A stretch of 64,000 nt of DNA from Agromyces rhizosphaerae (GCF_027925245.1 NZ_BSDP01000001.1:372001-436000); one strand, 5' to 3'. Counted from the stretch's first letter, positions 48,447-58,141 are shown. Notes: a model not told the origin generated them from the letters alone. Program-made: numbers and translations.

Positions 48447-49369
48447 TCGATGAGGCTCCTGCCCGTGAGGCGGAGGAACACGTCCTCGAGCGAGGAGCGG
48501 CGCACGAGGCTCGTGATCGGGTGCAGGCCCGCCTCGGTGATGCGCACGAGCTCGGCCTCGCCGTTCGCGCTGTAGACGAGGATGCGGTCGGGCAGCACCT
48601 CGATGCGCTCGCCCACCCCCTCGAGCCGCTTCGCGACCTCGGCGTTGCGGTCGGCGCCGAAACGCAGTTCGAGCACCTCGCGCGACGAGTGGGCGCGGAT
48701 GAGCTCGGCGGGGGTGCCCTCGGCCATGATGCGGCCGTGGTCGACCACGATGAGGCGGTCGCAGAGCTGCTCGGCCTCGTCCATGTAGTGCGTCGTGAGC
48801 ACGAGCGTCGTGCCCTGCTCCTTCAGGCGGAAGAGGCGATCCCAGAGGATGTGGCGCGCCTGCGGGTCGAGGCCCGTCGTCGGCTCGTCGAGCAGCAGGA
48901 TGCGCGGGTCGTTGATGAGCGCCCGGGCGATCGTGAGTCGCCGCTTCATGCCGCCGGAGAGTGCATCGACCTTGGCCTTCGACTTCTCCTCGAGCTGGGC
49001 GAACGCGAGCAGCTCGTCCGCGCGCTCGGCGATCTGCCGTCGCGGCAGGCCGAAGTAGCGGCCGTACACGAGCAGGTTCTCGCGCACCCGGAGCTCGGTG
49101 TCGAGGTTGTCGGCCTGGGGCACCACGCCGAGCTGCGAGCGGATGTCGGGACCGTACGCGTTCGGGTCGAGCCCGAGGATCTCGAGGTCACCGCTCGTGC
49201 GGGTGGAGACGGCGCCGACCATGCGCATGGTGGTCGACTTGCCGGCGCCGTTCGGGCCGAGCAGGCCGAACGACTCCCCCGGCGAGACCTCGAACGAGAT
49301 GCCGTCGACGGCGGCGACCTCGTCGTACTGCTTGCGGAGGTCGCGGGCGGTGATCACTGGTGCGGGCAC
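48443..49369 (-). CDS. ABC exporter ATPase, DrrA/NodI type
   Basis: A 308-residue ATPase with Walker A LLGPNGAGKSTTMRM near residue 37, a Q loop in GVVPQADNLD, signature LSGGMKRRLTIARALI near 138, Walker B LLLDEPTTGLDPQ and a C-terminal extension of about 70 residues as in drug or lipid exporters. It powers the two ABC-2 permeases downstream. The GTG start follows TACAGT by six bases without a ribosome-binding site. Confidence 0.92.
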   Translation of the reverse strand: MPAPVITARDLRKQYDEVAAVDGISFEVSPGESFGLLGPNGAGKSTTMRMVGAVSTRTSGDLEILGLDPNAYGPDIRSQLGVVPQADNLDTELRVRENLLVYGRYFGLPRRQIAERADELLAFAQLEEKSKAKVDALSGGMKRRLTIARALINDPRILLLDEPTTGLDPQARHILWDRLFRLKEQGTTLVLTTHYMDEAEQLCDRLIVVDHGRIMAEGTPAELIRAHSSREVLELRFGADRNAEVAKRLEGVGERIEVLPDRILVYSANGEAELVRITEAGLHPITSLVRRSSLEDVFLRLTGRSLIE

Positions 49370-49375
49370 GGGAGA

Positions 49376-49381
49376 ACTGTA
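49376..49381 (-). promoter_or_regulatory. Candidate -10 box for the leaderless ABC-2 operon
   Basis: The minus strand reads TACAGT, six bases, then the ATPase GTG. It stands back to back with the psuG promoter in a 66-bp gap. Confidence 0.5.
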
Positions 49382-49423
49382 GTCGAGGGCGGCGACATCG
49401 GATGCCCCGCCGGCAGCCCTGCG

Positions 49424-49429
49424 TACGAT
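49424..49429 (+). promoter_or_regulatory. Candidate -10 box for leaderless psuG
   Basis: TACGAT is followed after six bases by GTG at 49436, with no ribosome-binding site. Confidence 0.5.
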
Positions 49430-49435
49430 GACGGG

Positions 49436-50353
49436 GTGACCCAGACCAGCCCCGCCGTCGTCCTGTCCGACGAGGTGCGCGAGGCCGTGGCATCCGGTGC
49501 CCCGGTGCTCGCCCTCGAGACCACGATCCTGACCCACGGCCTGCCGCGGCCGCGGAACCTCGAGGTGGGCATCGCGGCCGAGGAGCAGCTGCGCGCCGCG
49601 GGCGTCGTGCCGGCGACGATCGGCGTGGTCGACGGGGTCGCGCACGTCGGCATCGACCGCGCGACCATGGCGCGCCTGTGCGACGACGACGCGGTCGTGA
49701 AGCTCAGCGTGCGCGACCTGCCCATCGCCGCGGCGCGCGGGCTGAGCGGCGGCACGACCGTGGCGGCGACCGCGTGGCTCGCGCATTCGGCGGGCATCCG
49801 GGTCATGTCGACCGGCGGGCTCGGCGGCGTGCACCGCGGGGCGAGCGAGACCTTCGACGAGTCGGCCGACCTGCCGACGCTCGCCCGCACGCCGATCACG
49901 CTCGTGAGCGCGGGCGTGAAGTCGATCCTCGACGTGGCGGCGACGCTCGAGCGGCTCGAGACGCTGAACATCCCGGTCGTGGGGTACCGCACGACCGCGT
50001 ACCCGGGGTTCTACGTCGCCGACTCGGGGTTCGCGCTCGAGCACCGGGTCGAGACGCCCGAGGAGGTCGCCGCCGTGGCCGCGGCGCGCGACGCCCTCGG
50101 GCTCGATGCCGCGGTGCTCGTCGCGAACCCCGTGGCGGAGGCCGACCAGCTCGACCCGGAGCTGCACGACCGCGTGCTCGCCGAGGCGCTGGCGGCGGCG
50201 GATGCGGCGGGCATCACGGGCCACGACACCACGCCGTTCCTGCTCGACTTCGTGCAGCGCGCGACGGGCGGGGCGAGCCTCGAGGCGAACCTCGCCGTGT
50301 ACCGCGGCAACGTCTCGCTGGGCGGGGAGATCGCGCGTGCCGTCGCCGGCTGA
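49436..50353 (+). CDS. psuG: Pseudouridine-5'-phosphate glycosidase
   Basis: A 305-residue enzyme that splits pseudouridine-5'-phosphate into uracil and ribose-5-phosphate. Family marks are ALETTILTHGLPRPRNLEVG near residue 27, TIGVVDGVAHVG near 60, KLSVRDLPIAAARGLSGGTT near 85 and MSTGGLGGVHRG near 122. It overlaps the next gene, a PfkB kinase, by 17 bp, which matches the usual psuG-psuK pairing. Confidence 0.93.
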   Translation: MTQTSPAVVLSDEVREAVASGAPVLALETTILTHGLPRPRNLEVGIAAEEQLRAAGVVPATIGVVDGVAHVGIDRATMARLCDDDAVVKLSVRDLPIAAARGLSGGTTVAATAWLAHSAGIRVMSTGGLGGVHRGASETFDESADLPTLARTPITLVSAGVKSILDVAATLERLETLNIPVVGYRTTAYPGFYVADSGFALEHRVETPEEVAAVAAARDALGLDAAVLVANPVAEADQLDPELHDRVLAEALAAADAAGITGHDTTPFLLDFVQRATGGASLEANLAVYRGNVSLGGEIARAVAG

Positions 50354-51251
50354 CCCCGGCGCGCCCGGCGTGCTGGTCGTCGCGGGCGACCTCGTCGAGG
50401 ACGTCGTGGTCTGGCTCGCCGAGCCGACCCGGCACGCGACCGACACGGCCGCGCGCATCGTGCGCTCGCGCGGCGGCAGCGCGGCCAACGTCGCCGCGTT
50501 CGCCGCGGGTGCGGGCGCCGCGGCGCGCTTCGTCGGCTGCGTCGGGGCGGATGCCGCGGGCGACGGGCTCGCCCGCGGCCTCGCGTCCGCCGGCGTCGAC
50601 GTGCGCCTCCAGCGCGCGGGCACGACCGGCACCGTCGTGCTGCTCGTCGACCCCGACGGCGAGCGCACCATGTACCCCGACCGCGGCGCGGCGGCCGAGC
50701 TGCACCGGCCCGTCGACCCGTCGTGGCTCGACGGGGCGGGCTGGCTGCACGTGCCCGCCTACGGGCTCGAGCGCGAGCCCGCGCGCTCGGCGGTCGTCGG
50801 GCTCGCGGATGCGGCCCGCGAGGCGGGCGCCGGCGTCTCGCTCGACGCCTCGTCGACCGGGCTGATCGACACGCTGGGCCTGGAGCGCTTCCGTGCGCTC
50901 GCCGCGCGGCTGGCACCCGACATCGCGTTCGCGAACGCGGACGAGGCGGCGCTGCTCGGCATCGGCTCGGCGAGCACCGGCGACCACGGCACCGCTCCGC
51001 TCGCCCCGCTCACCGTCGTCAAGCGCGGCCCCGACCCGGCCGAGGTGCTGCGCCCGGGCAGGCCCGCCCTGCACGTGCCCGCCGCGCCGGTCGCCGACGT
51101 GCGCGACGCGACCGGCGCGGGCGACGCGTTCGCCGCCGGGTTCCTGGTCGCCGCCATGTCGGGCGCCGACCCCCGGGCCGCCTGCGTCGCGGGGCACGCG
51201 CTCGCGGCATCCGTGCTCGGCAGCCCAGGGGCATCCGTCGCCTCGGCGTGA
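50337..51251 (+). CDS. psuK: PfkB-family sugar/nucleoside kinase, probable pseudouridine kinase
   Basis: A 304-residue PfkB kinase with the first signature RGGSAANVAAFAAGAG near residue 40 and the second, DATGAGDAFAAGF, with the catalytic aspartate near 262. The GTG start was chosen from GGGGAG seven bases upstream and lies inside psuG. Pairing with psuG suggests that it phosphorylates pseudouridine; sequence alone would only say ribokinase-like. The symbol is by context. Confidence 0.8.
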   Translation: MPSPADPGAPGVLVVAGDLVEDVVVWLAEPTRHATDTAARIVRSRGGSAANVAAFAAGAGAAARFVGCVGADAAGDGLARGLASAGVDVRLQRAGTTGTVVLLVDPDGERTMYPDRGAAAELHRPVDPSWLDGAGWLHVPAYGLEREPARSAVVGLADAAREAGAGVSLDASSTGLIDTLGLERFRALAARLAPDIAFANADEAALLGIGSASTGDHGTAPLAPLTVVKRGPDPAEVLRPGRPALHVPAAPVADVRDATGAGDAFAAGFLVAAMSGADPRAACVAGHALAASVLGSPGASVASA

Positions 51252-51295
51252 GCCTCCCAGCGGCCTCGCGGCAACCGTCCCCTAGAAAGGTAGTC

Positions 51296-53227
51296 ATGGC
51301 CTCCACCACCGATGCCCCCGCCCGCCGCACCCGATCGACGGCGTCCGGCCGCGGGCGCGGGCGCGGACGCGACGCCGCAGGCCCGCGCGCCACGTTCGGC
51401 CAGCTGCTGCCGTACCTGTTCGAGCACCGCGGCATCCTGAGCTTCATCCTCGTGCTGAGCGTGCTCGGCGCGCTCACCACGCTCGCGCAGCCGCTGCTCG
51501 TCGGCCAGGTCATCACGGTCGTCGAGGAGGGCGTGCCGGTCGGCCCGCTCGTCTGGGTGCTCGTCGCGCTCGTCGTCGTGAGCGCGCTGCTCAGCGGCTA
51601 CCAGCACTACCTGCTGCAGCGCACGGGCGAGGGCGTCGTGCGCTCGAGCCGCATGCACCTCGCGCGGAAGATCCTGCGCCTGCCGATCTCGGAGTTCGAC
51701 ACGCGCCGCACCGGCGACCTGGTCTCGCGCGTCGGCAGCGACACGACGCTGCTGCGGGCAGTGCTCACGCAGGGGCTGGTCGAGGCGGTCGGCGGCGCCG
51801 TCACGTTCCTCGGCGCACTCATCGCGATGATCGTGCTCGACGCCGTGCTGCTCGGGCTCACGGTGATCGTCATCGGCATCGCGATCGCGACCGTCTCGCT
51901 GCTCTCACTGCGCGTGCGGGACGCCTCGCGTCGCGCGCAGGACAAGATCGGCGACGTCGCCGCGGCGGTCGAGCGGGCGATCGGCGCGGTGCGCACCATC
52001 CGTGCGGCGGGCGCCACAGAGCGCGAGACCGCGGCGATCGAGGCCGAGACCGACGGCGCCTACCGCGAGGGCGTGAAGGTCGCGAAGATCTCCGCGCTCA
52101 TCGTGCCGATCGCGGGCATCGCGATGCAGCTGTCGCTGCTGGTCGTGATCGGCGTCGGCGGCATCCGGGTCGCGTCGGGTGCGACCAGCGTCGCGAACCT
52201 CGTGATGTTCATCATCTTCCTGTTCATGCTGATCCTGCCGCTCGGGCAGGCCTTCGGCGCGGTCACCTCGGTCAACCAGGCGCTGGGCGCGCTCGGACGC
52301 ATCCGCGAGGTGCTCGACCTGCCCGACGAGGACGCGCACGACCGCGACGGCGGCCCTGCGGTGGCGGTCGCGGGCCCGGCGAACGCGGGTGCGGCGCCCG
52401 AGGCGCCGGCCATCGCGTTCGACGAGGTGCGGTTCGCGTACGCCTCGCGCGCGGTCGACGGCGGGGCGGATGCCGGCGAGGGCGACACCGCGGTCGAGGG
52501 CACGACGTCCGGCCCGGCCGGCGTCTCCGCGGGTTCCGGCGAGGCGCGCGACGTGCTGCGCGGGGTTTCGTTCGAGGTGCCGCGCGGGCAGCGCGTCGCG
52601 CTCGTCGGCCCCTCGGGCGCGGGCAAGTCGACGACGTTCGCGCTGATCGAGCGCTTCTACGACCCCACCGCGGGCGTCGTGCGCATGGGCGGGCTCGACC
52701 TGCGCACGATCGACCGCGCCGACCTGCGCGCCCAGATCGGCTACGTCGAGCAGGACGCGCCCGTGCTCGCGGGGTCGATCCGCGACAACCTCACGCTGGG
52801 CAGCCCCGACGCGACCGACGACGAGTGCGTCGCCGTGCTGCGCGCGGTGAACCTCGGCGCGGTGCTCGATCGCGACCCCGCGGGCCTCGCGGCGCCCGTC
52901 GGCGAGGACGGCATCATGCTCTCGGGCGGCGAGCGCCAGCGACTGGCGATCGCGCGGGCGCTGCTCGCGGCGCCGCCCGTGCTCCTGCTCGACGAGTCGA
53001 CCTCGTCGCTCGACGGCGTGAACGAGCGCATGATGCGCGAGGCGATCGACGCGGTGGCCGAGGGGCGCACGCTCATCGTGATCGCGCACCGGCTCTCGAC
53101 GGTCGTCGACTCCGACCGCATCGTCGTGCTCGACGACGGCGAGGTCGTCGGCGAGGGCACGCACTCCGAGCTCGTCGAGTCGACGCCGCTGTACCGGGAG
53201 CTCGCGAAGCACCAGCTGCTCGTCTGA
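51296..53227 (+). CDS. ABC exporter, fused membrane and ATPase domains
   Basis: A 643-residue half-transporter. Residues about 40-330 are a six-helix type-1 export domain, 380-640 an ATPase domain with Walker A LVGPSGAGKSTTFALIERFY, signature LSGGERQRLAIARALL, Walker B LLLDESTSSLDG and the switch AHRLSTVVDSD. Between the first aromatic strand (RFAYAS) and DVLRGVSFEV there is an extra gly/ala/asp-rich stretch of about 35 residues not normal in this fold. The basic N-terminus (RTRSTASGRGRGRGR) is also unusual. The start follows AAAGG. It probably works as a homodimer; cargo unknown. Confidence 0.9.
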   Translation: MASTTDAPARRTRSTASGRGRGRGRDAAGPRATFGQLLPYLFEHRGILSFILVLSVLGALTTLAQPLLVGQVITVVEEGVPVGPLVWVLVALVVVSALLSGYQHYLLQRTGEGVVRSSRMHLARKILRLPISEFDTRRTGDLVSRVGSDTTLLRAVLTQGLVEAVGGAVTFLGALIAMIVLDAVLLGLTVIVIGIAIATVSLLSLRVRDASRRAQDKIGDVAAAVERAIGAVRTIRAAGATERETAAIEAETDGAYREGVKVAKISALIVPIAGIAMQLSLLVVIGVGGIRVASGATSVANLVMFIIFLFMLILPLGQAFGAVTSVNQALGALGRIREVLDLPDEDAHDRDGGPAVAVAGPANAGAAPEAPAIAFDEVRFAYASRAVDGGADAGEGDTAVEGTTSGPAGVSAGSGEARDVLRGVSFEVPRGQRVALVGPSGAGKSTTFALIERFYDPTAGVVRMGGLDLRTIDRADLRAQIGYVEQDAPVLAGSIRDNLTLGSPDATDDECVAVLRAVNLGAVLDRDPAGLAAPVGEDGIMLSGGERQRLAIARALLAAPPVLLLDESTSSLDGVNERMMREAIDAVAEGRTLIVIAHRLSTVVDSDRIVVLDDGEVVGEGTHSELVESTPLYRELAKHQLLV

Positions 53228-53301
53228 GGCGTTCGCCCGGGGCATCCGCCGGTCGCGCCATCGGCCGCGTGCACCTGCACACGGCTGTAACGCGCAGCAC
53301 G

Positions 53302-53307
53302 TACCCT
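53302..53307 (+). promoter_or_regulatory. Candidate -10 box for leaderless gabT
   Basis: TACCCT is followed after six bases by the ATG at 53314, without a ribosome-binding site. Confidence 0.45.
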
Positions 53308-53313
53308 CGTCTC

Positions 53314-54642
53314 ATGGACTTCACCGTTCCCCAGCAGCGCAGCGTCGTCACCGAGCTGCCCGGGCCGCGTTCGCGCGAGCTCCTCGAGCGCCGCAGGCGC
53401 AGCGTCTCCCGCGGCGCGGGCACCCTCGCCGACATCTTCATGGACCACGGATCGGGCGCGATCCTGGTCGACGTCGACGGCAACCGACTGATCGACCTCG
53501 GCTGCGGCATCGGCGTGACCACCATCGGGCACGCGCACCCCGACGTCGCCGCGGCCGCCTCCGCGCAGGCGTCGAAGCTCACCCACACGCTGTTCACGGT
53601 GACTCCGTACGAGAACTACGTGCTGGTCGCCGAGAAGCTCGCCGAGCTCACGCCGGGCGACTTCGAGAAGCACTCGATCCTCGTGAACTCCGGCGCCGAG
53701 GCCGTCGAGAACGCCGTGAAGATCGCCCGCCGCTACACCGGGCGCCGGGCGATCGCGTCCCTCGCGCACGCCTTCCACGGGCGCACCAACCTCACCATGG
53801 CGATGACCTACCGCCCGTGGCCCGAGCGCGCGGGCATGGGCCCGTTCCCCGGCGAGGTGTACTCGGTGCCGTCGAGCTACCCGTTCAAGGACGGCCTCAG
53901 CGGGCCGGATGCCGCGGCGCGCACCATCGACTACATCAACACGCACATCGGCCCGACCGAGCTGGCCGCGCTCTTCGTCGAGCCGATCCAGGGCGACGGC
54001 GGCATCGTCATCCCGGCCGAGGGCTACCTCGAGGCGCTCGCCGCCTACTGCGCCGAGCACGGCATCGTGCTCGTCTCCGACGAGATCCAGGCCGGCATCG
54101 CGCGCAGCGGCGCGTGGTACTCGATCGAGCACTTCGGCGTGGTGCCCGACCTGGTCACGACCGCCAAGGGCATCGCGGGCGGCTTCCCGCTCGCTGCCGT
54201 CACCGGTCGCGCCGAGATCATGGACGCGGTGCAGCCCGGCGGCATCGGCGGCACCTTCGGCGGCAACCCGGTGTCGACCGCGGCGGCCCTCGCGACGCTC
54301 GAGGTCATCGAACGCGACGGGCTGATCGCCGAGGCGCAGCGGGTCGAGCGCGCGTTCGCCGCGCGCATCGGCGACTGGGCGTCGCGGTACAGCGTGGTCG
54401 GCGAGGTGCGCGGCAAGGGCGCGATGTGGGGCGTCGAGCTCGTCGTGCCGGGCACGCGCGAGCCGAACGCGGCGGCGCTCACCTCGGTGCTGCGCCACGC
54501 CACCTCGAACGGCGTCATCCCGCTCGACGCGGGCTCGTGGGACAGCGTGCTGCGGTTCCTGCCGAGCGTCGTCATCTCGGAGGAGCTCGTCGACGACGCG
54601 GCATCCGTCATCGAGCAGGAGCTCGCCCGCCTCTCCGCCTGA
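53314..54642 (+). CDS. gabT: 4-aminobutyrate-2-oxoglutarate transaminase
   Basis: A 442-residue class III aminotransferase dependent on PLP. Marks are DLGCGIGVTTIGHAHPDV near residue 52, VNSGAEAVENAVKIAR near 128, AHAFHGRTNL near 150, VEPIQGDGG near 223, the PLP aspartate in LVSDEIQAG near 253 and the PLP lysine in TTAKGIAGGFPL near 288. The best family match is GABA transaminase, giving succinate semialdehyde. The dehydrogenase at 61.7 kb could take the next step, but the two are not in one operon. It ends at a strong terminator. Confidence 0.88.
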   Translation: MDFTVPQQRSVVTELPGPRSRELLERRRRSVSRGAGTLADIFMDHGSGAILVDVDGNRLIDLGCGIGVTTIGHAHPDVAAAASAQASKLTHTLFTVTPYENYVLVAEKLAELTPGDFEKHSILVNSGAEAVENAVKIARRYTGRRAIASLAHAFHGRTNLTMAMTYRPWPERAGMGPFPGEVYSVPSSYPFKDGLSGPDAAARTIDYINTHIGPTELAALFVEPIQGDGGIVIPAEGYLEALAAYCAEHGIVLVSDEIQAGIARSGAWYSIEHFGVVPDLVTTAKGIAGGFPLAAVTGRAEIMDAVQPGGIGGTFGGNPVSTAAALATLEVIERDGLIAEAQRVERAFAARIGDWASRYSVVGEVRGKGAMWGVELVVPGTREPNAAALTSVLRHATSNGVIPLDAGSWDSVLRFLPSVVISEELVDDAASVIEQELARLSA

Positions 54643-54659
54643 CCCGCACGGACAGCCGA

Positions 54660-54690
54660 CGAGCCCGTGCCCACGGAGGGCACGGGCTCG
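54660..54690. terminator. Strong hairpin between gabT and pckG
   Basis: CGAGCCCGTGCCC pairs perfectly with GGGCACGGGCTCG, a 13-bp stem with a 5-base loop, between two convergent stops. It can act for both gabT and pckG. Confidence 0.8.
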
Positions 54691-54706
54691 ATCGCGAGAT
54701 GCGGGA

Positions 54707-56557
54707 CTACGACTGCTTGAGGTGGTAACGCAGGCTCGCCAGCTCGGAGTTGAGCGCGGCGGGCACGCGGTCGCCGAACTGCGCGTAGTACTCCTCGGTG
54801 AGGTCGCACTCGGCCAGCCACGAGTCACGGTCGACCTCGAACAGGTGCTCGAGCACGCCCTCGTCGAGGTCGAGCCCGTCGACGTTCAGCGCGCCCTCGG
54901 CCGGGATGCGCCCGATCGGCGTGTCCTCGGAGCCGGCGTCGCCCTCGATGCGGCCGACGATCCACTCGAGCACGCGGGCGTTCTCGCCGAACCCGGGCCA
55001 GAGGAACCCGCCGTCGGCATCCTTGCGGAACCAGTTCACCTGGAAGATCTTCGGCGCCTTGTCGCCCAGGATGCGGCCCATCTTCACCCAGTGGCCCCAG
55101 TAGTCGGCCATGTTGTAGCCGCAGAACGGCAGCATCGCGAAGGGGTCGCGGCGGAGCTCGCCGACCGTGCCCTCGGCCGCAGCCGTCTTCTCCGACGAGA
55201 TCGTCGAGCCCATGAACACGCCGTGCTTCCACGACCGGGCCTCGGCCACGAGGGGCACGTTCGTCGCGCGGCGCCCGCCGAAGAGGATCGCATCGACGGG
55301 CACGCCGTCGTGCGCCTCCCAGTCGTCCGCGATCGACGGGCACTGCGCGGCGCCCACCGTGAAGCGCGAGTTCGGGTGCGCGGCCGGACGGCCGGAGTCG
55401 GGCGTCCAGTCGTTGCCCTGCCAGTCGATGAGGTGGTCGGGCGCCTCGTCGGTCAGGCCCTCCCACCAGACGTCGCCGTCGTCGCGGAGCGCGACGTTCG
55501 TGAAGATCGTGTTGCCCCACAGTGTCTGCACCGCGGTCGGGTTCGTGGTCTCGCCCGTGCCCGGCGCGACGCCGAAGAAGCCCGCCTCGGGGTTGATGGC
55601 GTAGAGCCGGCCGTCGGGGCCGGGGCGCATCCAGGCGATGTCGTCGCCGACGGTCTCGACCTTCCAGCCGGGGATGGTCGGGCGGAGCATGGCGAGGTTG
55701 GTCTTGCCGCAGGCCGACGGGAACGCGGCCGCCACGTGGTACACCCGGCCCTCGGGCGAGGTGATCTTGATGAGCAGCATGTGCTCGGCGAGCCAGTCGT
55801 CGTCGCGGGCCATGACGCTCGCGATGCGCAGCGCGAAGCACTTCTTCGCCAGCAGCGCGTTGCCGCCGTACCCCGAGCCGAACGACCAGATCTCACGGGT
55901 GTCGGGGAACTGCACGATGTACTTCTCGGGGTTGCTCGGCCAGTCGGCGTCGGCCCGGCGGAAGCCCTGGGCGTCGACCAGCGGGTAGCCGACCGAGTGG
56001 ACCGTGCGCACCCACGGCGTGCCCTGCTCGATCATCTCGAAGACGCGCTCGCCCATGCGGGTCATGATGCCCATGGACAGCACCACGTAGGGCGAGTCGG
56101 TGATCTCCACGCCGAGCTGCGAGATCGGGCCGCCGAGCGGTCCCATCGAGAACGGCACGACGTACATCGTGCGGCCGCGCATCGACCCCTCGAAGACCTC
56201 GCTGAGCTCCGCGCGCATGCCGGCCGGGTCGCGCCAGTTGTTCGTCGGCCCCGCGTCCTCCTCGAGCTCGGAGCAGATGAAGGTGCGGTCCTCGACCCGG
56301 GCGACGTCGCCGGGGTCGGTGCGCGCGAGGTAGCTGTTGGGGCGCCACTCCGGGTTCAGGCGGATGAGCTTGCCCTCGTGCACGAGCTGTTTGGTGAGGC
56401 GGTCCGCCTCCTGCAGCGACCCATCGCACCAGACGATCTCCTCGGGCTGGGTGAGTCGCGCGATCTCCGCCACCCACTCGCGGAGCGCGGGGTCGGTGGT
56501 GCCGGTGCGGTGCGAGCGGCCGGCCGCCTCGTTCTCGAGGGAGAGTTCCATGGTCAT
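54707..56557 (-). CDS. pckG: Phosphoenolpyruvate carboxykinase (GTP)
   Basis: A 616-residue GTP-type PEPCK converting oxaloacetate to phosphoenolpyruvate. Marks are [20 protein letters not shown] near residue 135, [19 protein letters not shown] near 235, the P loop [13 protein letters not shown] near 283 with the active-site cysteine, and DDIAWMRP near 310. The ATG at 56557 follows GGAGGA at spacing six. It diverges from a RamB-type regulator with a 24-bp palindrome in the gap. Confidence 0.96.
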   Translation of the reverse strand: MTMELSLENEAAGRSHRTGTTDPALREWVAEIARLTQPEEIVWCDGSLQEADRLTKQLVHEGKLIRLNPEWRPNSYLARTDPGDVARVEDRTFICSELEEDAGPTNNWRDPAGMRAELSEVFEGSMRGRTMYVVPFSMGPLGGPISQLGVEITDSPYVVLSMGIMTRMGERVFEMIEQGTPWVRTVHSVGYPLVDAQGFRRADADWPSNPEKYIVQFPDTREIWSFGSGYGGNALLAKKCFALRIASVMARDDDWLAEHMLLIKITSPEGRVYHVAAAFPSACGKTNLAMLRPTIPGWKVETVGDDIAWMRPGPDGRLYAINPEAGFFGVAPGTGETTNPTAVQTLWGNTIFTNVALRDDGDVWWEGLTDEAPDHLIDWQGNDWTPDSGRPAAHPNSRFTVGAAQCPSIADDWEAHDGVPVDAILFGGRRATNVPLVAEARSWKHGVFMGSTISSEKTAAAEGTVGELRRDPFAMLPFCGYNMADYWGHWVKMGRILGDKAPKIFQVNWFRKDADGGFLWPGFGENARVLEWIVGRIEGDAGSEDTPIGRIPAEGALNVDGLDLDEGVLEHLFEVDRDSWLAECDLTEEYYAQFGDRVPAALNSELASLRYHLKQS

Positions 56558-56642
56558 CGCCGTTCCTCCGATGCTCTGGCGGGTCGTTGCGGTCGTGATT
56601 CCAGAATGCGCGAAGATTCCCGCGACGAGTCCGCACCGCATG

Positions 56643-56666
56643 CGGAAAGAATCACGATTCTTTCCG
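56643..56666. promoter_or_regulatory. 24-bp palindrome between pckG and ramB, probable operator
   Basis: CGGAAAGAAT and ATTCTTTCCG form perfect 10-bp arms around CACG. It ends one base before the -10 box of ramB, so bound protein would block RNA polymerase there, fitting autoregulation. A smaller inverted repeat, ATTC-CA-GAAT, lies about 45 bases away towards pckG. Confidence 0.7.
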
Positions 56667-56672
56667 TATGGT
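56667..56672 (+). promoter_or_regulatory. Candidate -10 box for leaderless ramB
   Basis: TATGGT is followed after six bases by the ATG at 56679, with no ribosome-binding site. Confidence 0.55.
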
Positions 56673-56678
56673 TAACCC

Positions 56679-58118
56679 ATGCAGGCAGCCACCGACCTCA
56701 CCACCCTCGGCCAGCGCATCCGCCACTTCCGCGGCGAGCGGGGCCTCACCCTCGACCAGCTCGGCGAGCAGGTCGGCATCGCGGGCAGCCAGCTCTCGCT
56801 CATCGAGAACGGCAAGCGCGAGCCCAAGCTGTCCGTGCTGCACGCCCTCTCGGCCGCGCTCGGCGTCGACCTCGCCGAGCTGCTCTCCCCCGAGCCGCCC
56901 AACCCGCGCGCGGCGCTCGAGATCGAGCTCGCCCGGGCGCAGGCGAGCCCCCTCTACGCGATGCTCGGGCTGCCGGCGGTGCGACCCGGCAAGGGCATCA
57001 GCGACGAGGCGCTCGAGTCGATCGTCGGCCTGCACCGCGAACTCCAGCGACGCGCGAGCGAGGCGATCGCGACCCCCGAGGAGGCGCGCCGGGCGAACAC
57101 CGAGCTGCGCACCCGCATGCGCGAGCGCGACAACTACCTGCCCGACATCGAGGAGCTCGCCGAGCAGCGCGTCGCGGCCTCGGGCCACCGCCAGGGCGCG
57201 CTGACCCACCGCGAGGTGAGCGTGATGGCCGAGCAGCTCGGCTTCCGGCTGATCTACGTCGACGACCTGCCGGATGCCACGCGGTCGATCACCGACCTGG
57301 CCAACGGGCGCATCTACCTGCCGCCCGCCTCGATCCCCGGCGGCCACGGCCTGCGCTCGATGGCGCTGCAGGCGATGGCGCACCGCCTCCTGGGCCACGA
57401 GCGTCCGGGCAGCTACGCCGAGTTCCTCTGGCAGCGCCTGGAGATCAACTACTTCGCCGCGTGCTGCCTGATGCCGCGCGAGGCGTCGGTGAAGTTCCTC
57501 ACCGAGGCCAAGCGCGAGAAGCGGCTGGCGGTCGAGGACTTCCGCGACGCCTTCGGCGTGACGCACGAGGCGGCGGCGCTGCGCCTGACGAACCTCGGCA
57601 CGTCGCACCTGGACATGACCCTGCACTTCCTGCGCGTGAACGGCGACGGCGCACTGCAGAAGGGGTACGAGAACGACGGCATCCCGCTGCCCGCCGACGT
57701 GACCGGATCGATCGAGGGCCAGTGGGTGTGCAAGAAGTGGAGCGCGCGCAACGCGTTCGACCGCACCAACCGCACCACGGAGAACTACCAGTACACCGAC
57801 ACCCCTGCGGGCACGTACTGGTGCGCGACGCAGACGGGCCGAACGGATGCCGCGGAGTTCTCGATCACGATCGGCGTGCCGTTCCAGGACGCGAAGTGGT
57901 TCCGCGGGCGCGAGACGACGGTGCGCGTCGAGTCGCGCTGCCCCGACGTCACGTGCTGCCGGCGCGCACCCGAGGAGCTGTCCGACCGCTGGGACGGCAG
58001 GGCCTGGCCGAGCGCGCGGCTGCACGCGCACGTGCTCTCACCGCTGCCCTCGGGGCGATTCCCGGGCGTCGACGACGCCGAGGTCTATGCGTTCCTGGAG
58101 GCGCACGCCGAACAGTAG
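56679..58118 (+). CDS. ramB: RamB-type regulator (XRE helix-turn-helix, ImmA/IrrE-like and ScfR domains)
   Basis: A 479-residue regulator. Residues 8-65 are an XRE helix-turn-helix (RIRHFRGERGLTLDQLGEQ then GSQLSLIENGKREPKLSVL). The middle, about 200-310, is ImmA/IrrE-like, but the zinc-peptidase HExxH motif reads MAHRLLGH. The C-terminal third has repeated cysteines (CPDVTCCRR) as in short-chain fatty-acyl regulators. RamB controls acetate and gluconeogenic genes, pck among them, in corynebacteria and mycobacteria. Divergence from pckG supports that role here. Confidence 0.88.
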   Translation: MQAATDLTTLGQRIRHFRGERGLTLDQLGEQVGIAGSQLSLIENGKREPKLSVLHALSAALGVDLAELLSPEPPNPRAALEIELARAQASPLYAMLGLPAVRPGKGISDEALESIVGLHRELQRRASEAIATPEEARRANTELRTRMRERDNYLPDIEELAEQRVAASGHRQGALTHREVSVMAEQLGFRLIYVDDLPDATRSITDLANGRIYLPPASIPGGHGLRSMALQAMAHRLLGHERPGSYAEFLWQRLEINYFAACCLMPREASVKFLTEAKREKRLAVEDFRDAFGVTHEAAALRLTNLGTSHLDMTLHFLRVNGDGALQKGYENDGIPLPADVTGSIEGQWVCKKWSARNAFDRTNRTTENYQYTDTPAGTYWCATQTGRTDAAEFSITIGVPFQDAKWFRGRETTVRVESRCPDVTCCRRAPEELSDRWDGRAWPSARLHAHVLSPLPSGRFPGVDDAEVYAFLEAHAEQ

Positions 58119-58141
58119 GCGAGACAGGGTATCGCGACCCG

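Noticed and set aside
57361..57420. Zinc-metallopeptidase activity in RamB
   Set aside because: The place of the HExxH motif reads AHRLLGH, without the catalytic glutamate, so only the fold is inferred.
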